NCBI GenBank assembly: GCA_003149575.1
Contig: QCWG01000001.1
Coordinates: 91,183-155,182, forward strand
DNA: 64,000 bases
Source: Altererythrobacter sp. XM-24bin4
GTDB taxonomy: Bacteria; Pseudomonadota; Alphaproteobacteria; Sphingomonadales; Sphingomonadaceae
Direction: 5' to 3'
Shown here: positions 33,496-42,509 of the stretch, piece after piece
Numbering within the stretch: position 1 is the stretch's first letter
Layout of the letters: every line of letters starts with the position of its first letter
Notes under the pieces: model-generated
What the model saw: the letters and a program-made list of their open reading frames with translations, nothing else
Told to the model about the DNA's origin: nothing
Database searches by the model: none
Translations under genes and position numbers: made by a program

Positions 33496-34029
33496 TCAGC
33501 CCCGCCATTCGCGCCGTTCTTCGCCGACTTTCAGAACTTCGTACGCGATCTGAAGTTTCTGGAACTCGGTGGCAGCCTCCTTGTCACCCGGCTTCACATC
33601 GGGATGCACGAGTTTCGCCTTCTCGCGGTAAGCCTTCTTGATCGCGGCGAAATCGGCATCCGCTTCCAGTTCCAGCAGTTCCAATGCGCGCATTTCATCC
33701 GCGCTGCGCGAGCCATCGCCAGCCCCGCCCCAGCCATAGTGGGAGGCTTCGGCATAGCCTTCGCTCTGCTGCCGCTCGGCCTTGGCACGTTCGGCCTTCT
33801 GCTCTTTGTCGAGGCCTTCGAAATAATCCCAGCCCTTGTTGTATTCCGCAGCATGCGCCTGACAGAAATACCACCGGTCGGGGCTATTCGGAGACTTCGG
33901 CGCCGGGCAATCGCCACGCTCCTCACACCCATGGCGATCGCACAGGCGTACCGTTGTCGCCTCGCGCGAGTCATTATATCCGCGCCAGCGCGGAAAACCC
34001 CAGTCGTTGGATCGGCGCGGCTTAGGCAT
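33496..34029 (-). CDS. J-domain (DnaJ-like) protein
   Basis: A 177-residue protein with a C-terminal J-domain (about residues 112-172): ALELLELEADADFAAIKKAY, the signature HPD in LVHPDVKPGDKEAATEFQKL, and QIAYEVLK. The N-terminal half has four Cys/His-containing sites (LCDRHGCEERGDCPAPK and YFCQAHAAEYN) that could bind zinc, then a Glu/Lys-rich linker. It should stimulate DnaK ATPase and deliver a particular client; the N-terminal region is the likely client binder. Monocistronic on the minus strand. Confidence 0.88.
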   Translation of the reverse strand: MPKPRRSNDWGFPRWRGYNDSREATTVRLCDRHGCEERGDCPAPKSPNSPDRWYFCQAHAAEYNKGWDYFEGLDKEQKAERAKAERQQSEGYAEASHYGWGGAGDGSRSADEMRALELLELEADADFAAIKKAYREKAKLVHPDVKPGDKEAATEFQKLQIAYEVLKVGEERREWRG

Positions 34030-34192
34030 CCGCGTACGCGCAGTTTGCAGTTTGTCGGGCTGGCATGGACTCTAGTCTAGGGATGGTTGCTGCCAATGGA
34101 AAGGTGTGGGAACCAATTTCAAATTGAAATGTTGCATTGCAATAGATCGTTCACAATTTGCAGCTATCCGGCTGCGCGAAGATATGAGAACC

Positions 34193-34363
34193 ATGAGCAA
34201 ACAACTCGCCATTTCCAGCACGTTTTCAACGTTCGCGCTTGCCGCGATGGCTTTGCTTTGGTCACCGGACCAGGTTGGGCCCCATTGGGCTGAAACGCAA
34301 GTGCCCGTGCAGGCCGAGACGTTAACGCTCGACCTGCCGGTGCCGTCGCTATTCCGCGACTAA
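34193..34363 (+). CDS. Small exported hypothetical protein
   Basis: A 56-residue open frame that looks real because it starts with a convincing signal/anchor segment (SKQLAISSTFSTFALAAMAL) and has a proline-rich tail (TLTLDLPVPSLFRD). A start three codons earlier (34184) is equally possible; neither has a strong Shine-Dalgarno. It ends one base before the pal stop on the opposite strand. I know no family for it. Confidence 0.5.
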   Translation: MSKQLAISSTFSTFALAAMALLWSPDQVGPHWAETQVPVQAETLTLDLPVPSLFRD

Positions 34364-34364
34364 T

Positions 34365-34886
34365 CTAATTGATCACTACGCTGACCGCGCGGCGGTTTTG
34401 CGCCCATGCTTCTGGCGTTGAAGCCAGGGCAACGGGGCGTTCCTTGCCGTAGCTGACCGTTGAGATACGGTCTGCGTTTACACCAATGCTAACGAGGTAA
34501 TTCTTCGCTGAATTGGCGCGGCGTTCACCCAAAGCCAGGTTATATTCGCGCGTGCCGCGCTCGTCAGCATGACCTTCTACGGTGATGCGGATCTGGGGAT
34601 AGCGGCTAAGATACTGAGCTTGTGCTTGCAAAGCTGCAGCATCCACGCTGTCAATATTGAAGCGATCAGTATCGAAGAAAATGACATTCTGGCCGTTCAC
34701 CGCGTCTTCGAAATGCGCTTGGCTGCCCACCGTAGGCCCGGTTGGAGCTGGTGCCGTAGCCGGACCTGTTGCCGGCGCAGTTGTGCTTAGCGGCGGCGGC
34801 GGAAGCTCCTCCGGCGCCTTTTTCGCGCAAGCAGCCAAAGTGGTAGCTGATGCCAGCAGAATCACAGTTGCAAAACGTTTGTTCAT
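34365..34886 (-). CDS. pal: Peptidoglycan-associated lipoprotein Pal
   Basis: The outer-membrane lipoprotein of the Tol-Pal system. The signal peptide ends in the lipobox LAAC (Cys20), a Pro/Thr/Ala linker follows, and the C-terminal OmpA-like peptidoglycan-binding domain shows VIFFDTDRFNIDS, ITVEGHADERGTREYNLALG and ERRANSAKNYLVSIGVNADR. Residues that bind diaminopimelate (Asp and Arg of this block) are present. 173 residues, last gene of the ybgC-tol-pal cluster. Confidence 0.95.
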   Translation of the reverse strand: MNKRFATVILLASATTLAACAKKAPEELPPPPLSTTAPATGPATAPAPTGPTVGSQAHFEDAVNGQNVIFFDTDRFNIDSVDAAALQAQAQYLSRYPQIRITVEGHADERGTREYNLALGERRANSAKNYLVSIGVNADRISTVSYGKERPVALASTPEAWAQNRRAVSVVIN

Positions 34887-34948
34887 TGTTGTTTCCTCTC
34901 AGGAAATTGGGGAGTCTTGCCTACCTATAATAACACAAAAGAAGAGTA

Positions 34949-36352
34949 TCAGGGGAGAATTGGTCCCCAGGCTGGATCTGACGCATCCACCGGTGTCGGA
35001 AGCCTCCTTTCATTGCGACCTGTCAGGTCGACTTGCCACAGGCCTGACCGGCCAGAATTCCGCTCCGTTCTGAAGAACTGAATGATGCGACCATTGGGTG
35101 CCCAGGTCGGCCCTTCGTCCTGCCAACCACTGGTCAAAACGCGCAGATTGCGGCCATTTGGGCTCATGATCGCGATATTGAAGTCGCCCGCGATCCGCGT
35201 AAACGCGATCTGGTCACCGCGCGGGCTCCATTCGGGGTTAGCGCAACGTCCGCCAGAGAATGTGATGCGGCGCTGGTTGGTGCCATCCGCATTCATCACA
35301 TAGCATTGCTGGCTGCCCGATCGATCGCTCTCGAACACGATCTGGCGGCCATCGGGCGAATAGGAACCGCCAATATCAATCCCCGGCGTATCGGTCAGCC
35401 GCGTACTGCGGCCACCGCTGGCCGGCACGCTGTAAATGTCGGTATTGCCAGCAACCGCCATCGAATAAAGGATAGTGCGCCCGTCCGGGCTCCAGCGCGG
35501 CGCGAAGGTCGGGTTGCTGCTTTGCGTGACCAGCGTCTGCCGCCCTGTGCCGATGTCATAGACATAAAGCCGCGGATTGCCGTCGACATAGGACAGATAG
35601 AGCAGCTGCGAGTAGTCGGGCGAATAACGAGGTGTGAGCGCGGTCGCGCTGCCCAATGTCAGAAAGCGATGGTTCGCTCCGTCGCTGTCCATGATTGCAA
35701 GACGTTTGACGCGGCGATCCTTTGGTCCGGTTTCGGCGATATATGCAATACGGCTGTCGAAGAAGGGGCTCTCTCCTGTCAGGCGCGCATAGATAATGTC
35801 GGAGCATTTGTGTGCGGCACGCCGCCAGTCGGAGGGTGGGACAACCCAACCTTCGCGAACCAGTTCATCCTGCAGAGCAACATCATAGAGGTAGCACCCG
35901 ACCACCAATCGCCCGTCAGCACGGGCGCGGACATAGCCATGTACCAGCATTTCCGCGCCGCGCCCGCGCCAATTGCCCCACGCGGGGTCTGTGATCTGCG
36001 CGAAGGCGGGCTGAGGCAAGCGCGCCGGGCCGATGGGTTGGAACAGGCCGTTGTTCTGCAGGTTCGCAGTGATCACATTTGCGATCTCTACGCCAAGTGC
36101 AGCGGTGCCGCGCGAATTGGCAGGCGTCGCCACATCGCGATCTGCCGCAAACCCCGGGATGGCAATCGACAGATCCGCCCAATCGCTTTCGTCGGTGACA
36201 GTAAAGACCAGGCCGCCCTCGGCATCCTCGCCCGAGGCTTCTGTACCGGTGGTTTCCACCTGACCACCCTCTGGCGCTGGTTGGCCAAGGTCCTGATCCT
36301 GCGCCGCCAGCGGCGCTGCCAGGAATGCGAGAACGAAAATCCATTTCTTCAT
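34949..36352 (-). CDS. tolB: Tol-Pal periplasmic protein TolB
   Basis: The periplasmic beta-propeller that binds Pal. A signal peptide (MKKWIFVLAFLAAPLAAQ) is followed by the TolB N-terminal domain (SIAIPGFAADRD, VEIANVITANLQNNGLFQPI) and a propeller with repeated motifs such as SPDYSQLLYLSYVDGNPRLY, FAPRWSPDGRTILYSM, YSPDGRQIVFESDRSGSQQC and NPEWSPRGDQIAFT. 467 residues. Its start overlaps the tolA stop by four bases. Confidence 0.95.
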   Translation of the reverse strand: MKKWIFVLAFLAAPLAAQDQDLGQPAPEGGQVETTGTEASGEDAEGGLVFTVTDESDWADLSIAIPGFAADRDVATPANSRGTAALGVEIANVITANLQNNGLFQPIGPARLPQPAFAQITDPAWGNWRGRGAEMLVHGYVRARADGRLVVGCYLYDVALQDELVREGWVVPPSDWRRAAHKCSDIIYARLTGESPFFDSRIAYIAETGPKDRRVKRLAIMDSDGANHRFLTLGSATALTPRYSPDYSQLLYLSYVDGNPRLYVYDIGTGRQTLVTQSSNPTFAPRWSPDGRTILYSMAVAGNTDIYSVPASGGRSTRLTDTPGIDIGGSYSPDGRQIVFESDRSGSQQCYVMNADGTNQRRITFSGGRCANPEWSPRGDQIAFTRIAGDFNIAIMSPNGRNLRVLTSGWQDEGPTWAPNGRIIQFFRTERNSGRSGLWQVDLTGRNERRLPTPVDASDPAWGPILP

Positions 36353-37119
36353 CGGGATAGGTTCCTATCGAAACGCGCGCCCCGGATCGACTTCCAGGCG
36401 TTGTAATACTCGGCGGGCAGGTCAAACGGCGCGGCGAGCTGCACCGCGCGGATTGCCCGTTCTGCATGTAGTCCGGCTTGCGGGCGATTGGAGGCATTGA
36501 TGCCGGACTGGCGCAGTACACGCGGACGCCCCGCCAAAGTGCCGTCTTCATTGAGGTTGAAAGCCAATTCCGTCACCAGCAGCTCTGTATCGACGCCGGA
36601 CGGCGCATTCCAATGCGGCTTGATCTGGCGTGACAATGCCTGAATCAGGCTCGCTTGCGCGATTCGGCCGATTTGGTCAGCAGGAATGCGATTATCATCC
36701 GACGAGCTGTCAGAGCCTGCACCTTCAAGAAAATTCTCGCCAACTTGGGTGCCGGTTGCCTGGCGCGGGGGTGTTTCTGCGGCTTGCCTCGGTTGCTGTG
36801 TGACGGCTGCTCGTGAATTGTTGGTCGGTGGCGGCTCACGGGTTGGCTTCGTGGATGCCTCGCCATCCGATTGCTCAACTGGCGCTTGCACTTCATCTGA
36901 CACAGTCGGCGCCATCGTGGCGCGGCTATCGGGCGCGATTTCTGGTGCGGTTGAGCTCAAGGAAACATCGGTGGCCAGACTGACAGTCATCCGCTCCGGA
37001 ATTTCGAAGGGATCGCTGGGGCCGGGCTGGAACAACAGCACGGCAGCAAGCGCAAGGTGCAAGCCGACAGCGACGCCAAGGCCCCATTTCTCGTCTTGTC
37101 GAAGTGCTCTGGTTTCCAT
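36349..37119 (-). CDS. tolA: TolA-like inner-membrane energy-transducing protein
   Basis: A 256-residue protein with a single N-terminal membrane helix (GLGVAVGLHLALAAVLLFQP), a long Pro/Thr/Gln/Ser-rich periplasmic segment that replaces the usual long helix, and a C-terminal domain with IKPHWNAPSGVDTELLVTEL, FNLNEDGTLAGRPRV and AERAIRAVQLAAPFDLP, typical of alphaproteobacterial TolA/TonB-like proteins. It links the TolQR motor to TolB and Pal during cell constriction. Much shorter than E. coli TolA (421), as is common here. Confidence 0.9.
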   Translation of the reverse strand: METRALRQDEKWGLGVAVGLHLALAAVLLFQPGPSDPFEIPERMTVSLATDVSLSSTAPEIAPDSRATMAPTVSDEVQAPVEQSDGEASTKPTREPPPTNNSRAAVTQQPRQAAETPPRQATGTQVGENFLEGAGSDSSSDDNRIPADQIGRIAQASLIQALSRQIKPHWNAPSGVDTELLVTELAFNLNEDGTLAGRPRVLRQSGINASNRPQAGLHAERAIRAVQLAAPFDLPAEYYNAWKSIRGARFDRNLSR

Positions 37120-37133
37120 GACAATCGGGTAAA

Positions 37134-37574
37134 CTATGGCGCTGATTGTGAACTGTTAGTGACCAGCGAGATCGAGTTGAACCCGGCCCGGTTCAACTCA
37201 CCCATCACCGCCATCACCCGGGCGTATTGCAATGTCCTGTCACCGCGGAGCACGATCACTGGCTCATTCCCTGCCTGACCGCGATCAATCGCTGCCAGCG
37301 CATCGGGCAACCCGCCGGTCTCCACCCGCTCGTTCCCGATAAAGATCGTGCCCGTCGGATCGATGCTGATCGTCACCTGATCGGGTTGCTGGTCGATCGG
37401 GTTCGCCCGGCTATCGGGCAGATCCACGGGAACACCCGAGGCAAGTAGCGGCGCTGTGACCATAAAGATGATCAGCAACACCAGCATCACATCCACGAAA
37501 GGTGTGACGTTGATCTCTGCCATAAGCGCGCGGCGAGAACGCCGCCCTGACCTGCCGGAAGAGGAAACCGACAT
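37134..37574 (-). CDS. tolR: Biopolymer transporter TolR
   Basis: A 146-residue ExbD/TolR family protein: one membrane helix, ALMAEINVTPFVDVMLVLLI, with the proton-carrying Asp in FVDV, then IFMVTAPLLASGVPVDLPDS and a periplasmic domain. It forms the proton-driven motor with TolQ. An in-frame GTG two codons earlier overlaps the tolQ stop, so the start could be six bases upstream. Confidence 0.93.
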   Translation of the reverse strand: MSVSSSGRSGRRSRRALMAEINVTPFVDVMLVLLIIFMVTAPLLASGVPVDLPDSRANPIDQQPDQVTISIDPTGTIFIGNERVETGGLPDALAAIDRGQAGNEPVIVLRGDRTLQYARVMAVMGELNRAGFNSISLVTNSSQSAP

Positions 37575-37579
37575 ACCCA

Positions 37580-38278
37580 CTATGCTTTGTCCAGCTCGTG
37601 ACTAAGGCTGGCATGGAACTTGTCAGCAAAGCGGTGCAGCTTGGCCTCGTAGCGGTTCACGCGGTCGCTCAAGCGGTTGTATGCGATCACAGCGGGGATC
37701 GCAGCGAACAGGCCGATAGCGGTCGCAAACAGCGCCTCGGCAATGCCCGGCGCCACCACGGCCAACGAAGAACTTTCCTGCATGCCGATCTGGAAGAAGC
37801 TGTTCATGATGCCCCAAACGGTACCGAACAAGCCGACAAAGGGCGCAACGGAACCAGTGGTGGCCAGAAAACCCAAGCGGGTGGAGAGATCATCCGCCTC
37901 TTGCGCAACCTGGCTTTCCATCATTCCGGCTAGCCTGCTGCGGGTACCTTCCCGGTCCACCGGCGGATGTTGTGTCGAACGCTTCCATTCATTGATCCCG
38001 GCAGCGGCGACACGCGCTGGCGGCAAATCCTTGCGCGCCCGGCCAGAAGTCAGGCTGTCGAATTCCTCGGCCTGCCAAAAATCGGCTTCGAAGTCGCTGC
38101 TGCGACGCTCCAGCTTACCCATGCGCAGGCTGAAGGAAACGATAATCGTCCAAACCCAGATGCTGGCCAAGATCAGTCCAATCATCACGGCTTGCACCAC
38201 AATGTCGGCTTGCAAGAACAGTTCGAGCGGGTTGAGCCGGGCAGGCGCTGCAGCCAACAGGTTGAGCGAAAGTGTCAT
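37580..38278 (-). CDS. tolQ: Tol-Pal system proton channel TolQ
   Basis: A 232-residue MotA/TolQ/ExbB family protein with three membrane helices: VVQAVMIGLILASIWVWTII, then LGFLATTGSVAPFVGLFGTV containing the conserved Thr/Gly helix, and PGIAEALFATAIGLFAAIPA. The start overlaps the end of ybgC in ATGA, indicating translational coupling. Confidence 0.94.
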   Translation of the reverse strand: MTLSLNLLAAAPARLNPLELFLQADIVVQAVMIGLILASIWVWTIIVSFSLRMGKLERRSSDFEADFWQAEEFDSLTSGRARKDLPPARVAAAGINEWKRSTQHPPVDREGTRSRLAGMMESQVAQEADDLSTRLGFLATTGSVAPFVGLFGTVWGIMNSFFQIGMQESSSLAVVAPGIAEALFATAIGLFAAIPAVIAYNRLSDRVNRYEAKLHRFADKFHASLSHELDKA

Positions 38279-38742
38279 GCGAGATTATCTTCCATGAAAT
38301 TGACAAAGGCGGTACGCCATTCAGCCGGTTGGCGGCGCGGCCTTCCGTCAAGAGAGATGAAGCCAACGCGCAAGCTGGCTTCGCAAAGCAATTCATCGCC
38401 GCGCATCGCGCGCTGATGCATGCGGCAACTCGCTGCGCCCAATTCTGTGCACGTCGTTTCGATCACCACGTCGTCACCAAGTTTGGCCGGGCGCAGATAT
38501 TTGAGGTTGATTTCAGAGACCGCATAAGCGCCGCCATCTTCCCCTCTTGCCCCTGCTTCGATTACTTCGCGCTGATCAATCTTTAGCATGCGCAAAAGGT
38601 CGCTGCGGGCACGTTCGAACCAACGCAAATAGTTCGCGTGATAGGTGATCCCCGACAGGTCTGTGTCTTCGTAATAGACACGCACCGCATAAAGATGCTG
38701 CGCACCGTCAAAAACGCCGCCAGGGAAAACAGGTTTAACCAT
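38275..38742 (-). CDS. ybgC: Tol-Pal associated acyl-CoA thioesterase YbgC
   Basis: A hot-dog-fold thioesterase that acts on short-chain or acyl-ACP thioesters; its Tol-Pal role is not settled. The active-site Asp is in VYYEDTDLSGITYHANYLRW, followed by FERARSDLLR. I used the ATG at 38742 (MVKPVFPGG); a GTG four codons upstream is possible and neither has a strong Shine-Dalgarno. It is the first gene of the cluster, with 89 bases between it and the HIT gene upstream, where I see no obvious terminator. Confidence 0.9.
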   Translation of the reverse strand: MVKPVFPGGVFDGAQHLYAVRVYYEDTDLSGITYHANYLRWFERARSDLLRMLKIDQREVIEAGARGEDGGAYAVSEINLKYLRPAKLGDDVVIETTCTELGAASCRMHQRAMRGDELLCEASLRVGFISLDGRPRRQPAEWRTAFVNFMEDNLA

Positions 38743-38843
38743 CAAGGAAGCCACCTAAAGCAAAGGGGATTCACTGCAAAGTGCCCATTTGCTCTGCACG
38801 CCTGAACGACGGCAAACCGAGTCTGACATACGATCAATAGTGA

Positions 38844-39221
38844 TCAGCGCGCCAGCATGGGCCCTAACGGGTGCCCACCAAAGATGTGAACATGCAGATG
38901 CGGGACTTCCTGATGGCCATGCCCGCCAATATTAGCGAGCAGGCGATACCCCGGCTCCACCAGCCCTTTTGCGCGGGCAACTTCGCCCACCGCACGCACG
39001 AAGCCTGCGATCTCTTCCGCAGGCGCATTGGCGGAGAAATCATCCCAACTGACATACCGCCCCTTGGGAATGACCAGTGTGTGAATGTCCGCCTGCGGGT
39101 TGATGTCTTCAAATGCATAGGCCCATTCGTCTTCATAGACTTTTTTGGACGGAATCTCACCGCGCAGGATCTTCGCGAAGATGTTTGTGTCATCATAAGG
39201 CTGCGTTGCATCGATGGGCAT
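38844..39221 (-). CDS. HIT family nucleotide hydrolase
   Basis: A 125-residue Hint-type protein. The histidine triad is HLHVHIFGG near the C-terminus, with FAKILRGEIPSKKVYEDEWA and INPQADIHTLVIPKG earlier. These enzymes cleave purine nucleotide phosphoramidates. It starts two bases after the hisE stop, so it is co-transcribed with the histidine genes, as is frequent in alphaproteobacteria. Confidence 0.93.
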   Translation of the reverse strand: MPIDATQPYDDTNIFAKILRGEIPSKKVYEDEWAYAFEDINPQADIHTLVIPKGRYVSWDDFSANAPAEEIAGFVRAVGEVARAKGLVEPGYRLLANIGGHGHQEVPHLHVHIFGGHPLGPMLAR

Positions 39222-39223
39222 TG

Positions 39224-39538
39224 CTACTCGCTCCTGCTCGCTTTCTCTTCGATTCCGGAGGTGCCTTCGCGCCGGTCAAGCTCGGCCATCACTTCCCCCA
39301 GCGTAATACGTCGGGCTTGCAACAGCACCAGCAAGTGGAAGATCAGGTCCGCTGCCTCTCCCACCACTTCTTCGCGACTGCCCGAAAGGGCGGCGATCAC
39401 AGTTTCAACGGCTTCTTCACCCAGCTTTTGCGCGATCTTCTCAATCCCGGCAGCGTTGAGTTTCGCGACATAGCTGGCGTCTGGTGAAGCGGCTTTGCGC
39501 TCTGCAATCACTTGCTCAAGACGTGTCAAAGTTTCCAT
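39224..39538 (-). CDS. hisE: Phosphoribosyl-ATP pyrophosphatase
   Basis: Second step of histidine synthesis: hydrolyses phosphoribosyl-ATP to phosphoribosyl-AMP. The 104-residue all-helical MazG-like sequence shows SYVAKLNAAGIEKIAQKLGE and EAVETVIAALSG, then EVVGEAADLIFHLLVLLQAR with the acidic metal-binding residues. It lies 14 bases after hisF. Confidence 0.94.
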   Translation of the reverse strand: METLTRLEQVIAERKAASPDASYVAKLNAAGIEKIAQKLGEEAVETVIAALSGSREEVVGEAADLIFHLLVLLQARRITLGEVMAELDRREGTSGIEEKASRSE

Positions 39539-39552
39539 GCCATTGTTCTCGC

Positions 39553-40314
39553 TTAAACGCCGCGCGCGGGCAAGCCTGCTGCGCGTAAGGCAGCATGTGC
39601 TTCTGATATCGAATAGGTTCCGAAGTGGAAAATGCTGGCGGCCAGCACTGCGCTGGCGTGCCCCAATGTTACACCCTCAACCAGGTGATCCAGCGTGCCC
39701 ACACCGCCGCTGGCGACCACAGGAACATTGACGCAATCGGCAATCTCGCGGATCAGCGCCAGATCGTAGCCCGCTTGAGTGCCGTCACCATCCATCGATG
39801 TTACCAGCAGCTCTCCCGCGCCCAATTCGGCGAGTTTCTGAGCATGCTCAACCGCATCAATGCCGGTCGGCTTGCGCCCACCATGCGTGTAAATCTGCCA
39901 TCCGGCACCTGTGCGCCGTGCATCCACGCTGGCGACCATGCACTGGCTGCCGAATTTCTCTGCAATATCGGCGACCAGTTCAGGCCGCGAAACCGCCGCG
40001 CTATTCACAGCCACCTTGTCTGCACCCGCAAGCAGCAGCGCGCGCGCATCCTCAACCGTGCGCACCCCGCCGCCCACGGTCAGCGGCATGAAGCACACTT
40101 CGGCTGTGCGCCGGACAATGTCGAGCAGCGTCCCGCGCCCTTCGTGGCTGGCTGAAATATCCAGGAAACATAGCTCGTCTGCGCCCGCTTCGTCATAGGC
40201 TTTGGCCTGCTCGACCGGATCGCCAGCATCCTTCAGATCGACAAAGTTGACGCCTTTGACCACGCGCCCATCGGCAACGTCCAAACATGGGATGACGCGG
40301 ATACGGACGGTCAT
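39553..40314 (-). CDS. hisF: Imidazole glycerol phosphate synthase cyclase subunit
   Basis: Uses ammonia from HisH and PRFAR to make imidazole glycerol phosphate and AICAR. The 253-residue TIM barrel has the catalytic Asp in [20 protein letters not shown], the phosphate site [12 protein letters not shown] and [20 protein letters not shown] with the second catalytic Asp, and [10 protein letters not shown]. Its start overlaps the hisA stop by four bases. Confidence 0.95.
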   Translation of the reverse strand: MTVRIRVIPCLDVADGRVVKGVNFVDLKDAGDPVEQAKAYDEAGADELCFLDISASHEGRGTLLDIVRRTAEVCFMPLTVGGGVRTVEDARALLLAGADKVAVNSAAVSRPELVADIAEKFGSQCMVASVDARRTGAGWQIYTHGGRKPTGIDAVEHAQKLAELGAGELLVTSMDGDGTQAGYDLALIREIADCVNVPVVASGGVGTLDHLVEGVTLGHASAVLAASIFHFGTYSISEAHAALRAAGLPARGV

Positions 40315-41039
40315 TCACGCCCCGCCATTGCAATCGCTGCAGCCAAATCAAGCCAGCCTTCATACAATGCCCTGCCCGTGATTACGCCTTCGATCCCTTC
40401 ATGCGCGTTGAGCGAGAGCACGTGAATGTCATCCAGCCCCTTTACCCCGCCGCTCGCAATTACGGGAATGTCCACGCGCCGCGCCAGATCGAGCGTCGCG
40501 TCGATATTGCAGCCTTTCAGCATTCCATCGCGGCCAATGTCCGTGAACAACAGACTCGCAACGCCTGCGTCCTCAAACCTGCGGGCGAGATCGACAACGG
40601 GCACGTCCGAAACCTCGGCCCAGCCCTCGGTTGCGACCATACCATCCTTGGCATCCACCGCAACAACGATGCCGCCTTCCCATTCCTTCGCCATTTCCTT
40701 GACGAATTCGGGATCTTTCAGCGCGGCTGAGCCCATAACTACGCGCGCAACGCCAAGATAGAACCAGGCTTCGACCGCTTCGGGGCTGCGGATACCGCCG
40801 CCCAGCTGCACATAGCCGGGGAATGCCTCGACGATGGCTTTAACCGCTTCAACATTGCGCCCCTCGCCCGCAAAGCTGCCGTCAAGATCGACCACATGCA
40901 GGTGCTGCGCGCCAGCTTCAGCAAAGATCATGGCCTGCGCCGCCGGATTATCTCCGTACACGGTTGCGCGATCCATATCGCCTTCGGCCAGCCTCACGAC
41001 CTCGCCAGCCTTCAGATCGATGGCGGGAAATACGATCAT
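40311..41039 (-). CDS. hisA: ProFAR isomerase
   Basis: Isomerises ProFAR to PRFAR. The 242-residue TIM barrel has [20 protein letters not shown] with the catalytic Asp, [36 protein letters not shown] with the second catalytic Asp, and [14 protein letters not shown]. The ATG at 41039 follows GGAGACAACTCC. A longer open frame exists upstream, but it runs through the hairpin element and is not family-like. Confidence 0.95.
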   Translation of the reverse strand: MIVFPAIDLKAGEVVRLAEGDMDRATVYGDNPAAQAMIFAEAGAQHLHVVDLDGSFAGEGRNVEAVKAIVEAFPGYVQLGGGIRSPEAVEAWFYLGVARVVMGSAALKDPEFVKEMAKEWEGGIVVAVDAKDGMVATEGWAEVSDVPVVDLARRFEDAGVASLLFTDIGRDGMLKGCNIDATLDLARRVDIPVIASGGVKGLDDIHVLSLNAHEGIEGVITGRALYEGWLDLAAAIAMAGRE

Positions 41040-41070
41040 GGAGTTGTCTCCGATAGCCTGGCCACCCGCG

Positions 41071-41128
41071 CCCTCCACCCTTCCACCCGGATGGTATCCC
41101 GGTAGGCTCCGGGCGGAAGGGTGGAGGG
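41071..41128. repeat. Long inverted repeat between hisH and hisA
   Basis: CCCTCCACCCTTCC (41071-41084) is perfectly complementary to GGAAGGGTGGAGGG (41115-41128), and further in CCCGG (41086-41090) pairs with CCGGG (41109-41113) after a single mismatch, leaving an 18-base loop. There is no T tail in either direction, so it is not a simple terminator. It sits inside the histidine operon, between the hisH stop and the hisA start. Confidence 0.8.
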
Positions 41129-41154
41129 TGCGGACGGCATGGGTTGCGAGAACA

Positions 41155-41784
41155 TCACGGTCTCCACTCCAAAAATCTCTCGAGCATCGCCAGCCCATAT
41201 GCTTGGCTCTTTTCAGGGTGAAACTGCACACCCAGAATATTGTCACGCGCAACCGCCGCGACCAGACCTTCGCCGTGGTCCGTCATCGCGGCAACATCCG
41301 ATCCATTGGCTGCGGCAAAGTGGTAGGAATGAAGGAAATAGGCCTCGCCATCTTCCAGCACAGGATGGTTCTTCGCATGCGGCATCAAAGCTACATCGTT
41401 CCAGCCCATATGTGGCACTTTGATGGACGGGTCGGTTGGTTCGATCAGCCGCACATCCCCTTCGATCCAACCAAGACCGCGCGTTGTGCCATGCTCCAGC
41501 CCACGTGTCGCAAGCAATTGCATGCCCACGCAAATGCCAAGGAACGGCATGCCTTTTTCAAGCACACGTTCTTCCAGCGCTTCGACCATACCGGGGATGG
41601 AACGAAGCCCCTTTGCGCAGGCCTTGAAGCTGCCAACACCGGGCAGCACAATCCGCCGCGCTCCACGCACCAAATCAGGGTCGGCGGTGACCGCAATATG
41701 CTCCGCCCCTGCCGCCTTCAGCGCGTTGTGAACCGAATGCAGATTGCCAGCGCCATAGTCGATCAGCGCGAGCGCTTCAGCCAC
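41155..41784 (-). CDS. hisH: Imidazole glycerol phosphate synthase glutaminase subunit
   Basis: A 209-residue class I glutamine amidotransferase feeding ammonia to HisF. Motifs are [34 protein letters not shown], the nucleophile in [15 protein letters not shown], and the His/Glu pair in [11 protein letters not shown] start at GTG 41784, which overlaps the hisB stop by eight bases and has AAGGGG upstream; this gives the usual length. Confidence 0.94.
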   Translation of the reverse strand: MAEALALIDYGAGNLHSVHNALKAAGAEHIAVTADPDLVRGARRIVLPGVGSFKACAKGLRSIPGMVEALEERVLEKGMPFLGICVGMQLLATRGLEHGTTRGLGWIEGDVRLIEPTDPSIKVPHMGWNDVALMPHAKNHPVLEDGEAYFLHSYHFAAANGSDVAAMTDHGEGLVAAVARDNILGVQFHPEKSQAYGLAMLERFLEWRP

Positions 41785-42370
41785 CGAGCTGCCCCTTGGT
41801 TGAAGGAATGGCCCCTCCTTTACGCGGGTCTTGCTCGACCGCGATTCGCATCGCACGGGCAAAACCCTTGTACAGCGCCTCGCAAATATGGTGGTTATTG
41901 GTGCCGTAGAGCAGTTCCATGTGGAGCGTGATGCCCGCCGTCTGCGACACAGAATGGAACCAGTGCTCAATCAGTTCGGTATCCCACTCACCCAGCTTTT
42001 CCTGCGTGAAACCGGCCTTCCATACAAAGTAGGGGCGGCCCGAGATATCCAGCGCGACGCGCGCCAAAGTCTCATCCATCGGGGAATAGGCGCTGCCGTA
42101 GCGGCCAATACCAGCCTTGTCGCCCAGCGCCGCCGAGATCGCCTGACCCAATGCAATCGCGCTGTCTTCGGTAGTGTGGTGTTGATCGACATGCAGATCG
42201 CCGTCGACCTTCATGGTCACATCGATCAGCGAATGCTTCGAGAACTGCTCAACCATGTGGTCGAGAAATCCGATTCCTGTCGACACATCATAGCTACCGG
42301 TCCCATCGAGATTGACCTCGATCAGAATGCCGGTTTCAGCCGTCTTTCGCTCAATTCGCCCGGTGCGCAT
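41777..42370 (-). CDS. hisB: Imidazoleglycerol-phosphate dehydratase
   Basis: Dehydrates imidazole glycerol phosphate. The 197-residue duplicated fold has the manganese-binding motifs [17 protein letters not shown] and [20 protein letters not shown] in the first half, and the repeat [20 protein letters not shown] and [18 protein letters not shown] in the second. It is the first gene of the his run here; hisG, hisD, hisI and hisC are not in the window. Confidence 0.95.
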   Translation of the reverse strand: MRTGRIERKTAETGILIEVNLDGTGSYDVSTGIGFLDHMVEQFSKHSLIDVTMKVDGDLHVDQHHTTEDSAIALGQAISAALGDKAGIGRYGSAYSPMDETLARVALDISGRPYFVWKAGFTQEKLGEWDTELIEHWFHSVSQTAGITLHMELLYGTNNHHICEALYKGFARAMRIAVEQDPRKGGAIPSTKGQLGG

Positions 42371-42509
42371 AACTCAACCTGTGATCTGTGCAGGCGGCTA
42401 TAAGGGCTTGGCGCAAATGCACAAGTATTGCTGCGGCGCGGTATAACCGCGCGATTGATGTCGATTGCGGCTTGACCACAGCCGCGCACAGCGGCACGAT
42501 TTATCTGCA

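Noticed and set aside
35306..36406. 366-codon plus-strand open frame
   Set aside because: Antisense of tolB and the end of tolA, both clearly real; long antisense frames are common at this base composition.
40834..41931. 365-codon plus-strand open frame across hisA and hisH
   Set aside because: It is antisense to two recognisable his genes and runs through the hairpin; no family match is visible.
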